Shown: piece after piece, positions 12,909-24,956 of the stretch
Layout: the number at the start of each line of letters is the position of its first letter
Position numbering within the stretch: position 1 is the first letter of the stretch
Origin: Selaginella moellendorffii
Taxonomy: Eukaryota > Streptophyta > Lycopodiopsida > Selaginellales > Selaginellaceae
Assembly (NCBI RefSeq): GCF_000143415.4
Contig: NW_003314272.1
Location: 2,505,728 to 2,569,727, forward strand
Length of the DNA stretch: 64,000 nucleotides
Direction of reading: 5' to 3'
Position numbers and translations under genes: made by a program
The notes under the pieces: generated by a model
What the model was told of the DNA's origin: nothing
What the model saw: only the letters and a program-made list of their open reading frames with translations
The model's database searches: none

Positions 12909-14650
12909 TGTGAGACACAAAATCCCTAGGCCCCAAAGTGGAGACGGAAAGGGTGTCACATGGTAATGGCCGAAGCGAAAGCCCAAACGAGTGTAACACG
13001 TTTGGACTAAAAGCTTTGACTTGGAAGGTCGAGAGCGGGAGTGGAACTCCCAACAAAGTGCTCAAGGAGGGAGCACGAAGCGAGCAATAAGCAAGGCTCC
13101 AAAAAGGGACCCGAAAAGGACCAACATATGACACGTGGAAGTGTCCGAGATGGAGTCCGAGATGGACCCGAGATGGAGTCCGAGATGGAGTCCGAGGTGG
13201 ACCGAGACGGAGTCCAAGATGGACCCGAGATGAAGTCCGAGATGGACTGAGACGGAGTCCGAGTGTAAGGAACCGACTCCCTGAGATGTTGTAGGCTAAA
13301 GGATCCCCAAAAGCTTGACTGAAATGACAAAGAGTTCATCGGATGGGACCAAGTCGAAGATCGAGTCCAAGACTGACACTAGGACCGAGTTCGAGATAGA
13401 GTCTGGAATCGAGTCCGAGACCGACTCGGGGACTGAGTTCGAGTCCGAGTTTGAGACCGAGTTCTAGACGGAGTCCGAGATCCGAAATCGGGTCCGAGAC
13501 CGAGTCCGAGGTCGAGTCCGAGGTCGGGTCCGAGATCGGGTCCGAGGTCGAGTCCGAGATCGAGTCCGAGACCGAATCCGAAGTCGGATCCGAAATCGGG
13601 TCCGAGATCGAGCCAGAGACTAAGTCCAAATACTAATACGGGTCAAGGGGTGAAAGCCCAAAGCATGCGTCTCCCAGTGGGGGGGGGGGGGGGGGGGCTG
13701 TAGGGGGTTCCAAAAGTATAGTAGGGAGAGTGTGGGGGTTGGAGCCCAGTGGAGCCAGTTTGGCCAAGAAAGGCCAGTTTGGCCCAGGAAGGCCAGACCT
13801 AGTGTTGGGTGATGAGCTGACCACTGGGAAGTCCAAGACTAGAGTGAACACGGACCGACAAGCGGGGTAGCTTGGTGAAGTGTTCAAGAGCCGGCTCTAG
13901 TTCCCCCGGGAGATCGACTGGCCGATGCTCCCAGTCCAAGTGTGGGTGGCACTACCTACTTGGATACCAGGCGTGGCTCAACGGAACCTCACTCTAAGCC
14001 CATGGCTAGAGCACCCAAAGGTGGAAGGCGGGGAGAGTACCCAGGTGGCTTGTGTAAGGCCACGGTGTTCCGAAATGTTGTCCCAAAGGCCCAGACTGTG
14101 GAAAGGAAGAGGAGCAGTCCTCTGGGGTAGTGGTTGTGGGGAGAGGAAGTCCCAGAGGACCGTGGGACTTAGTGGTCGGGCCTGTGGGCCTCGATCCAGT
14201 GGCAGTGTTGGCAAACACGGCGAGGGGCAGAAAGGGACTTAGTGGGGACTAACAGAGGGATATTGGGGAAGGTTGTTCCCCTTATCGGTGGGCATCCTAA
14301 GGATGCTAAGGAGTGGATCTGAGATGACCACTCACGAATGGTTTGCCTAGTCTTGGAGAGCCAAGACTGTAATGCAAGTGGTATTGGACTACCAGTGTGG
14401 CAAAGGTGATTGAGCATGGCCTTAGCGTAACAGGCTGCTATATCGGTGGTACCTTTTAGTGTCGGTCATGGGATCGGACACGTGGAGCACTTGGACCAGG
14501 TGCAAGGGTTGAGTGGCATGGATGCCATTCTTGGGGCTAGCAAGTCCCAAGTCCTGGATTGGACTTATGGAGGTTGTGAAAGAGACTCCTCCAAGTGGTC
14601 GGAGGTGTGGTTAAGTGACTAAAGTAAAATGAAAAATTTAGTCGCTTACA
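12909..14650 (+). repeat. 5' LTR of the inner element with degenerate minisatellites
   Basis: Contains two arrays of a degenerate 12-bp unit of the type GAGTCCGAGATG (about 13140-13265 and 13350-13625) and a 17-18 base G-run at about 13681-13698. Because the unit length is a multiple of three, frames on both strands stay open across the arrays and produce artificial proteins. The boundary is supported by the solo LTR at 26425, which begins at exactly the same TGTGA. Confidence 0.85.
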
Positions 14651-17600
14651 ACTTGGTATCGGAGTTGTTCCTTAGTCCGACTTTTATTGGTGCTCAAGTA
14701 TATCACCATTGATATTGGCATCAGAAGGTCCTAGGAGTGGGCCTATCCTTGAGGAGTAGCATGTCGAGAGGACATGACTCTCCACTCGAGTTCATGCATG
14801 AACTTGGGCACGATGTGGTGGATAAAAAAGGGCCAATAATTGAACGACTTTGGGATCTTGGGAACAGTATGTGGTTTTCCTCAGAGAGTTGAGGATGTGA
14901 TCCAGATGAGCGTTTGACTTAGCAAACTGGCTAATGTAGTTGTGGTAAACAACTATAGTTAGAATCACGGGAAAGATAAAGACTCCAAAACAATAAAGGA
15001 GTCACAAGATTATCCTCACATAGTTGAGGTTGGTGCTCATGAATGTGAGACCAGAAGTAATAACCGTGGGAGGTCAAATACGGAAGAGGACCCAAGTCCT
15101 TGAAATGGTAGCCGGAGCTACCTTTAATAAATGCTGGAAAAACCCAAGGAATTGGGGGGTGTACTTAGAGATGAGTTGGTATTCTCATCACATGGACAAG
15201 TAGTCCTAAGGGGCAAAGGTTGCCCCAGAGAACAAAATCAAGTGTCAGAGTAACACTTGTGAAAATAGTCCTTATGAGTGAGGACATGAATGCAAGAAGT
15301 GTATTCCAGTGAGCTAAGTAGGACCTTACAGGTCTGTGGATTAACCAAGTCCAAAACTGCTGGATGACTCAAGTAGAGTCAAAGAATGGCCCTAAAGGAC
15401 TAATGGAAGCATTTGGACTGAAGTGTGTGGTACCCCACAAAGGATGGGGGGGATCATAGGATCCAAGGATGAGAATAGAGGGTATCTCATCGATGGCAAA
15501 ATGTGCCATACTAAAGTTGTGGGAAAGATATTCTCAGAAGAAAGCAACTTTGGCCTAGATTTGGGTGCAAACTCTATGGTGTGGTGCTAATGGATAGTTA
15601 GCATGAGGAACAACTATATTGGTCTTGGCAAAGACTTAGACACAAAGAAGAAGTGTCATAGAGGTAGGCTCGTGGAGCCGATGGTGTGGAGACACCAAAT
15701 GTGCCAAGGTGTTATACCTTAAGGCTATGTTGGTGGGTTCATGAGAACCCCTTGCCAAAGGAATCCCAATGGAAATGGGAATGGCATAGCCTAAGTTGCA
15801 GAGCATGCGGTTGGAGTGTGGTGACCCAGATAATGATGGAGGTGTGGAAGCACCAGCAATGAGTTGTAGGACTTGACAACTATGAGGCAACTAAGCAAGA
15901 GGTGCAAAATAATTCGTTAAACAGGTAGAAGGTAGCTACCCAAGCCTTCTTAATGGCATAAGGAAGTTGGATATACCCTTACGGGGGATAAGTTGCTTAT
16001 GTTGCTATATAGTAAGTCAATGTCATGAAAGGAAATACTCATTGTCAAGGAAGCCGTCATTGGGACACCCAAACACTCTAGAACACCAGGAGGTGGTGTT
16101 TGATGTCGCGAGGGCAATAGATAATGCCCAAGGGACTAAGTCCCTAGCGAATGATGGATAGAAGGTGCTATCCAAATGTCCAAGGTGGCGGAGACAGGAG
16201 AAGACTGTCTACTCGAATTGGACAAAGCCAAAAATGGAATTTTGGCAAGGCTAGTGATGGGCATGTAAAGGCCCATAAGCAACAACGTAATCTCAGTGTG
16301 TGGGATTATAGGGTGAGCATACCTGGATTGAGGAACCACTCCCTAGGCTATCGGGTAGGTTCATCCCTAAGAATACTTGCTAAGGCATGATAGAAAGTGC
16401 AAAGCTATCCTCCTGGTCTGGAGGAGAATGACCAAAGGAAAGGTGTGAAGCCAAAAGCAAGAAGTAAGGGGATAGAACCGAACCATAGGAATCGAAGGGC
16501 ATGACTAAGGTTGGTTATGCCAGCTGGGAGTGGAGAATCAAGTGGGGGCTCGAAGGTGTTGTTGCTAGCAATCGTGATACCATGGAGAGTCTAAAATATA
16601 GAATTGTCCATGTTAGACTATATGGTAATTGGAAAGTTTGCAAAAAGGGAGGCCTTAGCAGGCTAAGGGATAGAGTTCCTTCAAGGTTCCCAAAGACGAT
16701 TCTAAGTAGCTTAGTACCTAGAAGGCCAAGCGTAAATGGTTCAAGGAACGCACAAAATCAGAGTGGCGCAGTAGAAGCGTGGTCTTGAAGCTTGCCATGA
16801 GGCAAGGCTATCAAGGTTAGGGAAGTAGTTCCCGAGTGTTCAAAGAGAGGGCTTTGAACGAAAGTCGATGATTAAGGACTTTCACGCTTATGCAGGAACC
16901 ATGTTACAGTGGTCGGAGGACTTGCCAAACGAGATTGGCAAGTCAGGGGAACGAATACCCTAGTTGAAGGTGATTACTTCAAAAAGGGTGGGCCATGGGG
17001 CCAAGCATGGAGCATGATCACAGACTTGTCAAGTGAGAGGACTTGGCAGTGTGGAGGAACTAGGTTCCTAAGCTGTGATCTGTAGCACGCTTTAAGTATA
17101 AGTTGGTGCACCGGCGTGGGGAATCACGCCAGGCATCTAGGGTGATGCCGTCCGTAGATGCATATACGGAGGTTGGGTTCGAGTCCCGACCCTCTAGTGC
17201 TTGGGTTCGAGTCCCAACTCACCAGGGCGTGGTGATGGTTTGGAATATGAGGACACTCATTTTTTGGTGGTCATGGACTCTTAGTGTGGAGACTGGCTTG
17301 GGCACACCGCCAAACGAAGGATGCCTCAGAGTCGTGATGCACGGTTAGATTGCTTAGTGTGGCTCAGCATATCTAACTTGACCACTTTGGTGCAAGTGAC
17401 ACCAAGGACGTGGTGAATGAGATAGGGACACCCAGTCTCAGTTGCTATGGACCCTTGGCCGGAAGGGCTGGCTTGGGTGCACCGCCAAGTGTGGGGGATG
17501 CCCCCGGGGTCATAGTCAACAACTTAGTAAGGTCTGGAAGACTTAATTCCTATTGGTAGACCTATTAAGGGGTCAAGATGAGATCACTAGGTGATCTAAT

Positions 17601-18337
17601 GGCTAAACAAGGGCAAGGTCTTTGTTTGGGTTAAGGAATATGATTCCTAGTTCAAAGTGTTGATTTGAACTATTGATAAAGGTGTGGCTGGTCAAGGTGA
17701 CTAAGTGGGAAGGACACCTAAGGGAAATGAACTACTACAATACAATGGTATTATGAGTTCAAGAAAATAGTCTCCAGAGACAGGCCCATGGGTGGGTCAC
17801 AAGGTTGGGCTAGGAAGAGAGCCTAGAATAGTTGGGGAGACTTACTAGGGGTGAACACCCTAGTCTGGGCAAAGCAAATCCTTTGCTATGGAACCAAAAG
17901 AATACCTCTAGGAGGGAGGTAATGATCCTATGTTGCTTGGTGCAACAATCCAAGGATAGGAGCAAAAGACGAGTGCCCAAGATAGGGCCGTGGAATCCAT
18001 TGGAAAGAGTCCAAGTGGCAAAGTTAGCCAAGGAACACTAATGTGTTTGATGCTAACAGATTACGGAAAAAGAAGTGGACTTCCAAAGATAGATTCCCAA
18101 GTGCTCCAATTTGGCAAACGAAAGGCTCCAAGGGAGGGAGCAACTAAGGAGCCAAAAGATAGGGCCGTGGACAGCCTTAGCACAAATAATGATAAATGAA
18201 ACGTAATGCCAATGGTGGCACAAAAATAGAAAAGAGGATGAGGGTGCCCTCGAGTAGAGAACTTCCTAGGAGGGGAAGTGGAGTTGCATAAAATGTGCAA
18301 GGCAAGGTGTCAGAGACACCTAGGAAATTGACTTCAA
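14651..18337 (+). other. Internal region of the inner element, no coding capacity
   Basis: About 3.7 kb before the segment duplicated on the left side, G-rich and C-poor on the plus (sense) strand. All open frames are short and none resembles gag, protease, RT, RNase H or integrase. A compact run of hairpins resembling tRNA arms lies at 17113-17216 (separate entry). Otherwise nothing recognised. Confidence 0.65.
17113..17216 (+). other. tRNA-like run of four hairpins plus a second T-arm
   Basis: Consecutive perfect stems: GGCGTG/CACGCC (17113-17130), GGCATC/GATGCC (17132-17149), TCCGTA/TACGGA (17151-17170) and GGTTGGG/CCCGACC around the loop TTCGAGT (17171-17191). Order and spacing are those of a D-arm, anticodon arm, long variable arm and T-arm of a class II tRNA, and GGTTCGAGTCC is a pol III B-box. 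A second T-arm (TTGGG-TTCGAGT-CCCAA) follows at 17201-17217. No acceptor stem pairs convincingly, so I do not call a functional tRNA. Confidence 0.55.
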
Positions 18338-18726
18338 GAAGTCAAAAGTAAACGTTCCAAAGTGCAAAGGTAGATCAATAGAATCTGTGACTACTCAAGA
18401 ATGAGTAGTGGAATTGAGTTAGAAAGGGTGTCTCTAACGGGTTTAACGAGAACTGAACCAATAAAAAGGAGCAACCCACCCCAGGTGGTCAAGGGAGTCT
18501 CTAAGTTGGAAAGACTATCCTCCTTAGAGGATGGGCAAGGCATGGTGAGCCTTTGGTGTCAAACCATTGACGAATATGGAGAAGGCATGGTGAGCCTTTA
18601 ATGTCAAACCATTGACAAATATTGGCTAGGTGCCAAGGATGGAAATGGTAACACATGCGGGTGTTACTTTATAAAATGGTTTACCGTTCGATGAGGACAT
18701 CGAACTTCGTCTATGGGTGGTGGAGT

Positions 18727-20451
18727 TGTGAGACACAAAATCCCTAGGCCCCAAAGTGGAGACGAAAAGGGTGTCACGTGGTAATGGCCAAAGCGAAAGC
18801 CCAAACGAGTGTAACACGTTTGGATTAAAAGCTTTGACTTGGAAGGTCGAGAGTGGGAGTGGAACTCCCAACAAAGTGCTCAAGGAGGGAGCACGAAGCG
18901 AGCAATAAGCAAGGCTCCAAAAAGGGACCCGAAAAGGACCAACACATGACACGTGGAAGTGTCCGAGATGGAGTCCGAGATGGACCCAAGATGGAGTCCG
19001 AGATGGAGTCCGAGGTGGACCGAGACGGAGTCCGAGATGGACCCGAGATGGAGTCCGAGATGGACCGAGACGGAGTCCGAGTGTAAGGAACCGACTCCCC
19101 GAGATGTCATAGGCTAAAGGATCCCCAAAAGCTTGACCGAAATGACAAAGAGTTCATTGGATGGGACCAAGTCGAAGATCGAGTCCAAGACCGACACTAG
19201 GACCGAGTTCGAGATAAAGTCCGTAATCGAGTCCGAGACCGACTCGAGGACCGAGTTCGAGACCGAGTTCGAGACGGAGTCCGAGATCCGAAATCGGGTC
19301 CGAGACCGAGTCCGAGGTCGAGTCCGAGGTCGGGTCCGAGATCGGGTCCGAGGTCGAGTCCGAGATCGAGTCCGAGACCGAATCCGAAGTCGGATCCGAA
19401 ATCGGGTCCGAGATCGAGCCAGAGACTAAGTCCAAATACTAATACGGGTCAAGGGGTGAAAGCCCAAAGCATGCGTCTCCCAGTGGGGGGGGGGAGGGGG
19501 GGGCTGCAGAGGGTTCCAAAATTTTATAAGGGAGAGTGGGGGGGTTGGACCCCAGGGGAGCCAGTTTGGCCCAGGAAAGGCCAGTTTGGCCCAGGAAGGC
19601 CAGACCCAGTGTTGGGTGATGAGCTGACCACTGGGAAGTCCAAGACTAGAGTGAACACGGACCGACAAGCGGGGTAGCTTGGTGAAGTGTTCAAGAGCCG
19701 GCTCTAGTTCCCCCGGGAGATCGACTGGCCGATGCTCCCAGTCCAAGTGTGGGTGGCACTACCTACTTGGATACCAGGCGTGGCTCAACGGAACCTCACT
19801 CTAAGCCCATGGCTAGAGCACCCAAAGGTGGAAGGCGGGGAGAGTACCCAGGTGGCTTGTGTAAGGCCACGGTGTTCCGAAATGTTGTCCCAAAGGCCCA
19901 GACTGTGGAAAGGAAGAGGAGTAGTCCTCTGGGGTAATGACCAAGGACACAGTTGTGGGGAGAGGAAGTCCCAGAGGACCGTGGGACTTAGTGGTCGGGC
20001 CTGTGGGCCTCGATCCAATGGCAGTGTTGGCAAACACGGCGAGGGGCAGAAAGGGACTTAGTGGGGACTGATAGAGGGATATTGGGGAAGGTTGTTCCCC
20101 TTATCGGTGGGCATCCTAAGGATGCTAAGGAGTGGATCTGAGATGACCACTCACGAATGGTTTGCCTAGTCTTGGAGAGCCAAGACTGTAATGCAAGTGG
20201 TATTGGACTACCAGTGTGGCAAAGGTGATTGAGCATGGCCTATATCGGTGGTACCTTTGAGTGTCGGTCATGGATCGGACACGTGGAGCACTTGGACCAG
20301 GTGCAAGGGTTGAGTGGCATGGATGCCATTCTTGGGGCTAGCAAGTCCCAAGTCCTGGATTGGACTTATGGAGGTTGTGAAAGAGACTCCTCCAAGTGGT
20401 CGGAGGTGTGGTTAAGTGACTAAAGTAAAATGAAAAATTTAGTCGCTTACA
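18727..20451 (+). repeat. 3' LTR of the inner element
   Basis: Near-identical partner of 12909-14650, with the same minisatellite arrays (about 18960-19085 and 19190-19430) and an interrupted G-run at about 19484-19503. Preceded by the polypurine stretch and ends CGCTTACA at 20451. Long open frames here are array artefacts. Confidence 0.87.
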
Positions 20452-21033
20452 CTTTCATCCTTGATGACTCTCTTTTTGGTTTCATCTTTAACTAAACCTT
20501 AAGCTTGCTTTCGCACTACCTTCAGTTCAATCCAAGAAAAATTTATGAGAGAGCATAGCAATGATTACTTGAACCAATAGACCAATCTCTACAATCTTGA
20601 TTGATTCACCCATAATCATGCCTAAAAAGGATCCACTAGTGCTGTGCTAAATAGCTACGGACCAGCCTATTTGCCACTCATAGCAAACCCAAGGAAAGTT
20701 TACTTTCACCCATGGTTCATGGAACCACCGATAAGCTAACATTAACCTTGCCAACTCAAAGTGTAACCTCGAGTTGCTAATGTGCCTCACTCACAAGCCT
20801 AACTGCAAACTCATGCAAATGGAACAACTCAATCCATCCTATGAGCCCAAGAGCAAGCTCACATTACTACAGTACAAAAATGTAACCAAAATCCATACCC
20901 AAGGAACGATTGCAAAACCTTTGCACCAAAATGTATATCCACTCGGATCATCATTTTCATCTCTACGTACAATGAGACTAGTTGCCCAATCTCATTGAAT
21001 AGTACTCGCTGAGACTCATTCTTTGATACCAAA
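20452..21033 (-). other. 5' part of the outer element's internal region
   Basis: A/C-rich like 8106-12519 and ending at the minus-strand primer binding site next to the right LTR. No coding signature. This is the leader side of the outer element, separated from the rest by the nested insertion. Confidence 0.65.
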
Positions 21034-22164
21034 TGTAGCGCACGTGGTTTTGACTCTTTATCCTATGGTGATTTACTATAGGATAACCACGAAGTGGAAC
21101 TTAAACCCTCTTTGTGCCTCATGACATATGCCACGTGTCCATAGGACAATGGTGTGGAACCTGAGGTTCAAGGCCTTGGGCCACTAAACGAAGGAATGGT
21201 GCCAAACCCCCAAGCATGGAGCCAAGGAGTGTTAGAACTGGACCATGGAGCAACTCTCGAGCATATAGCCCAAGGAGCGAAGGGACAAGAGCCCGGAGTG
21301 ACTTGGAACAGTCCTAGAGCAACCAGCATCCCAATGCCAAGACCAGTACGCAAAACAGAGCCAAACGGAGTTTGGCACTATTTTAGCATACCGGTGGCCT
21401 AACGCGAGGACATTGGGTACTCCACCAGCTAGCATGGTGTGGAGCTTCGGCTTAGACCCAAGCTAAACACAGAACAAGGACAGGCACGCAAGTAGGAGCT
21501 AGACTATGCTTCAGGTTGGTTGGCCATGCCTAACCTACCCACTATCCCTACTATACATTTGGAACTCCCCTCCCCCCCCCCCTTAAAGAACACACACTTT
21601 TGGCTTTCACCCCAAGCCTCCCTTAGTATCAGGAGTTAGTCTTTGTGACAAGCTCGAAACTTACTAAATATGGAATGGCGCTAGATTGCGAATTTGGATA
21701 TGGGACGAACACCATTATGTTCAGGACAATCTTTACATTCCGTAGATATGCCAAATGAGCAAATCTAGACACTTTCTATAAATAACATTTGGGACCGAAA
21801 TAAAACTAACACAAAGGGTATGATAGCGAGGGTGTTTGGCAAACACGGTAAGCTATCATCTAGCGATATTGAGGGACCAAGCTCAATATCGCAGGGGTTC
21901 CCAACACTAGCAAGTGCAAGTCAACAACATGAGTTTCTCGTCACCATGCCAAGTATGCTTGTCTAAATAACAATGTAGGATATCCTTCCTTAGTGCCCTT
22001 CCGGTCTAAGTGCACGTGTGATGACTAGTTTCTCAACTAGCTTAAGCAAAGATTGATAACGGGTCCAGCAATACCGACCTCCTACTGTCGTGGCAGTAAG
22101 GAAAGAGTGTCCGTAAGGACTGGCCGACAGGTAACTTTCAATACCCGAAGTCACATTCGCAACA
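21034..22164 (-). repeat. Right (5') LTR of the outer element
   Basis: Starts TGTAGCGCAC, ends TTCGCAACA, and is followed by TSD copy TATGC. Compared with the left LTR it lacks the block that contains the 5S-derived segment (junction near 21500, between GGAGCTAGA and GGTTGGCCATGCC) and lacks the internal duplication. Confidence 0.87.
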
Positions 22165-22169
22165 TATGC

Positions 22170-24184
22170 ACACATATAGTGCCTATGGAAAACTCTAATA
22201 TTTTCAATTTTCAATGGTAGGCCTACTTTGCTAACACACTTTCAACTGCTATAGTCTTCTAAGTGATTATTAACTTGAACTTTAAGACTAGAAGTATTGT
22301 ATTATGCTTCAAAAAATGAAATTGAGAATTTTAACTGTATCATAGTAGCTAGTACCCTAAAAAACTCTATCAAAGTTTCAAAGCTTCTACAGGCGACAAA
22401 ATCCAAAATAAAATGAACAATAACTTATTCTATTAGTAATAGGGATAAATTTGTAACTTCGAAATAATATAGATTTACATTTCACTATTTCCTTATAACA
22501 ACATTGTGATACAACAACAGAATGATTTGATGATGGTATCAATAAATGTGAGAATGTGAAAGATAGAGTAGCAATGAATCATAATAATAATTATTATAAT
22601 CAGAAACACCATTATAGGGTTCACTTTCTAGGATACAGATGTGTGTATGACAATGACAGTAACAATTGTGCAAGCCAATGTTGGCACGGAGGTGATCAAG
22701 GTGCAAATTCCTCCAACAAGGCTGCCAATAGTGTCGGAGAGGTATGGGCTTCACAGTGCCCTTGAAGTGGATGGGGTTTTTGTCATTGATGATGATGTTG
22801 AAGATTGCCTCATCTACATTCTTCAACCGAGTGTAGCTCAAGCAGAAGGTATGAGCACATGGCATACCTTAGACACAATGAGTGTTGGTCTACTTTCCCA
22901 TACTTTTCATCACTAAATGAATGGTTAATTTCATATTTACCCTCTTTCTTTTGGTCTACTTGTGTGGGTTTTGCAGTTGGGCTAGTGTGCTATGTTCCTT
23001 TGACATGTTGTGGGTGTCTGGCATAATCATGCCTAGATTTGGCTCCCTATTTGAGGTGCTCGCTATGGCTGTTGTATTCCATTGGTATTGAATTGGTTGT
23101 CTTCCCCATCCTTGGTAGCTTTATTCCTTGGATTTTTATTTCAATTTTTTTTATGGCTATGGTGGTGTGTGAGGTGACCTTGTGCCCATTGCTGCTGGTG
23201 GACCTAAACAAGAGGCTCTAGGCCTGGTGATAGGCAAAGAAATTATCTATTGCCCGCACAGTAAACCTCATTGCAAGTGCTGCAAATGCAAAAAGGGGCA
23301 TGTTGACACTTAGATGGTTTCCATAGTTGCAAGGTCCACTTGGAGAGGAATGAAATAGGAGGCATAGTAAGAATATAGTTTTCTTTATCACTTACTGTTA
23401 GTTCCTAAGGAGATCCAACTTGAAGGATTGGAAAGAAAAGGAATGGAATGAGTTGTGGGTTGGCTACCTTTACAGGCCCTTGAAATGCCTAATGAGGGGA
23501 TCTATTATAGCACCAAAGAGAGATGTGGCTCATTTGTATATTACATTATAGACTCTGTATAACATTCATTAGGCCCCACCCAATGTACCATCATATAAAT
23601 GATTTATCTATTTTTATTTTTCTTTTCAATGAACCTCCTCATGTGCAACAAGATATCACAAAATGGTCACAAAATTACTATTAAGCAAACCAAGCATTGC
23701 TATATCCAATGTGTAGCAATTTTTTTATAAATATATAACTAGTTTTTTTATGGATAAAATTCTCATAAAATTAGCTAAATTATTTTTTAACTTTGATTTA
23801 ATAAATTTATAATTTTAGGAGAAAACATTTTTAATGGAAATTTCTACAGCTTTATGCAAAGATTCACTCAAATGATTTCATAATATTTTCTAATATAAGG
23901 TCCAAATATATAGCTTAAACAATTATGTATAATTATTAGTAGAGTGGGATTTTAGTAGCCATTAAATTGGTGTCCTCTTAGATATAATTTTTGGTTTTGA
24001 AGCTAATTGAATTTTATATTCCATATACTCATACTAGTTTATATCATTTTAAAGTTTTAGCTTTAACTATTATTTGAGACAATAGATATTATATTAAAAA
24101 AAATTAATTTTCTTTACATTTAAAAGATTTTATTATATAGCTTTGTAAGTGCATAAAATATAGAACTAGAATACAGAAATATAC
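22170..24184. other. AT-rich intergenic DNA, no recognised gene
   Basis: Short open frames occur at 22641-22916 and 23039-23221 (the second very hydrophobic), but they are in different frames, lack splice logic I can confirm, and match no family I know. From 23540 the sequence is strongly AT-rich with T-runs. Position 22165 onward is the continuation of the site split by the outer element. Confidence 0.4.
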
Positions 24185-24956
24185 ATATCGATTAACCCAA
24201 AAACCCTAACTTATATACAAGAGCGAGTAGTCTGGATTAAAACTAATTCGATGGCTATCAAAATTCCACAACATTAATATTAGTATATAACATCATAGCC
24301 ATACACTCATTATCCCCTCCTCTCGAAATAATGAAGATAATCATGATTCTCTAGGGGATGGACTAGGATCCAAAGAAACATCAAGAGGAGGCACTAGTGG
24401 ATTTATAAATAGTGCCAATTTTTTTTAATCCCTTTATATAAAGTGTTTCAGCCATTGTATATGCATAATTTCTGGAGGATTAATCTATTTGACGTTGTGC
24501 CAAACCACATAAACTTGTTATGCAACTTACTACAACATCTAATATGGTACATTCCATTGAGCAAGAAACCCTTTAGACAAATTATATACCATAATATTGG
24601 GAAAATAGACTAACACTAAGTCATCTATTTTGTACTCCATAGGAGTTATAATACCTTTGTTATCCCATTTATATGCAACCTATGTGTTCAATAAATTTTG
24701 TTGGGATAAGTGGAAGAATGTTTGTTAAATATTAATCCCCCGAACTAGCATTGGCAGCTTGTGGCAATCGTAAAGGTAAACTTAATTCTATTGGTAATAT
24801 TAAATTATGACAATATAGGAGTTTATATAAAGAAATCTGAATGCTGAAAATAGATGATAAGCACTCATGAAAGTGTGGCATATCCCCAAGTGAGACGTTG
24901 AAATGCCTCAATTATAAATCCATAACCATTTGTTTTAGACAGGATTGCTAGAACAC

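Larger units (their letters stand above)
12909..20451 (+). mobile_element. Inner LTR retrotransposon nested in the outer element, non-autonomous
   Basis: LTRs at 12909-14650 and 18727-20451 start TGTGAGACAC and end CGCTTACA. A primer binding site TGGTATCGGAGTTG follows the 5' LTR (14654), again of initiator-tRNA-Met type. A polypurine stretch GGGTGGTGGAG ends at 18725, just before the 3' LTR. The LTRs differ by only a few percent by eye, mostly C/T and G/A changes, plus small indels (for example 18 bp missing and 12 bp gained in the right LTR), so the insertion is recent. The 4-kb internal region has no gag or pol. No clean target duplication is visible because the left side is a truncated tandem copy. 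Confidence 0.85.
6412..22164 (-). mobile_element. Outer LTR retrotransposon, non-autonomous, with a nested insertion
   Basis: Directly repeated LTRs lie at 6412-8105 and 21034-22164. The element is flanked by a perfect 5-bp target duplication TATGC (6407-6411 and 22165-22169). Orientation is minus: next to the right LTR a primer binding site reads TTTGGTATCAAAGAATGAG on the minus strand (21033-21015), close to the initiator-tRNA-Met type TGGTATCAGAGC. Next to the left LTR a polypurine tract reads AAGGGGGGAGAG on the minus strand (about 8117-8106). The internal parts are 8106-12519 and 20452-21033 and hold no open frame longer than about 65 codons and no recognisable gag, protease, RT or integrase. 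This matches a large retrotransposon derivative (LARD-like). The two LTRs differ by roughly 10% by eye plus large indels, so the element is older than the one nested in it. Confidence 0.9.

Noticed and set aside
13007-13636. Long open frames on both strands rich in Ser-Asp or Glu-Ser
   Set aside because: They are readings of 12-bp minisatellite units whose length is divisible by three; the same happens at 18853-19435 and 26520-27089.
17104-17200. A functional tRNA gene
   Set aside because: Arms are present but no 7-bp acceptor stem pairs and the anticodon loop length is off.
12909-20451. CRISPR-like array
   Set aside because: The repeats are degenerate minisatellites in LTRs of a plant retroelement, without constant repeats and unique spacers.
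22641-23221. Possible membrane protein gene
   Set aside because: Short frames in different phases, no conserved motif, no convincing splice sites, AT-rich context.
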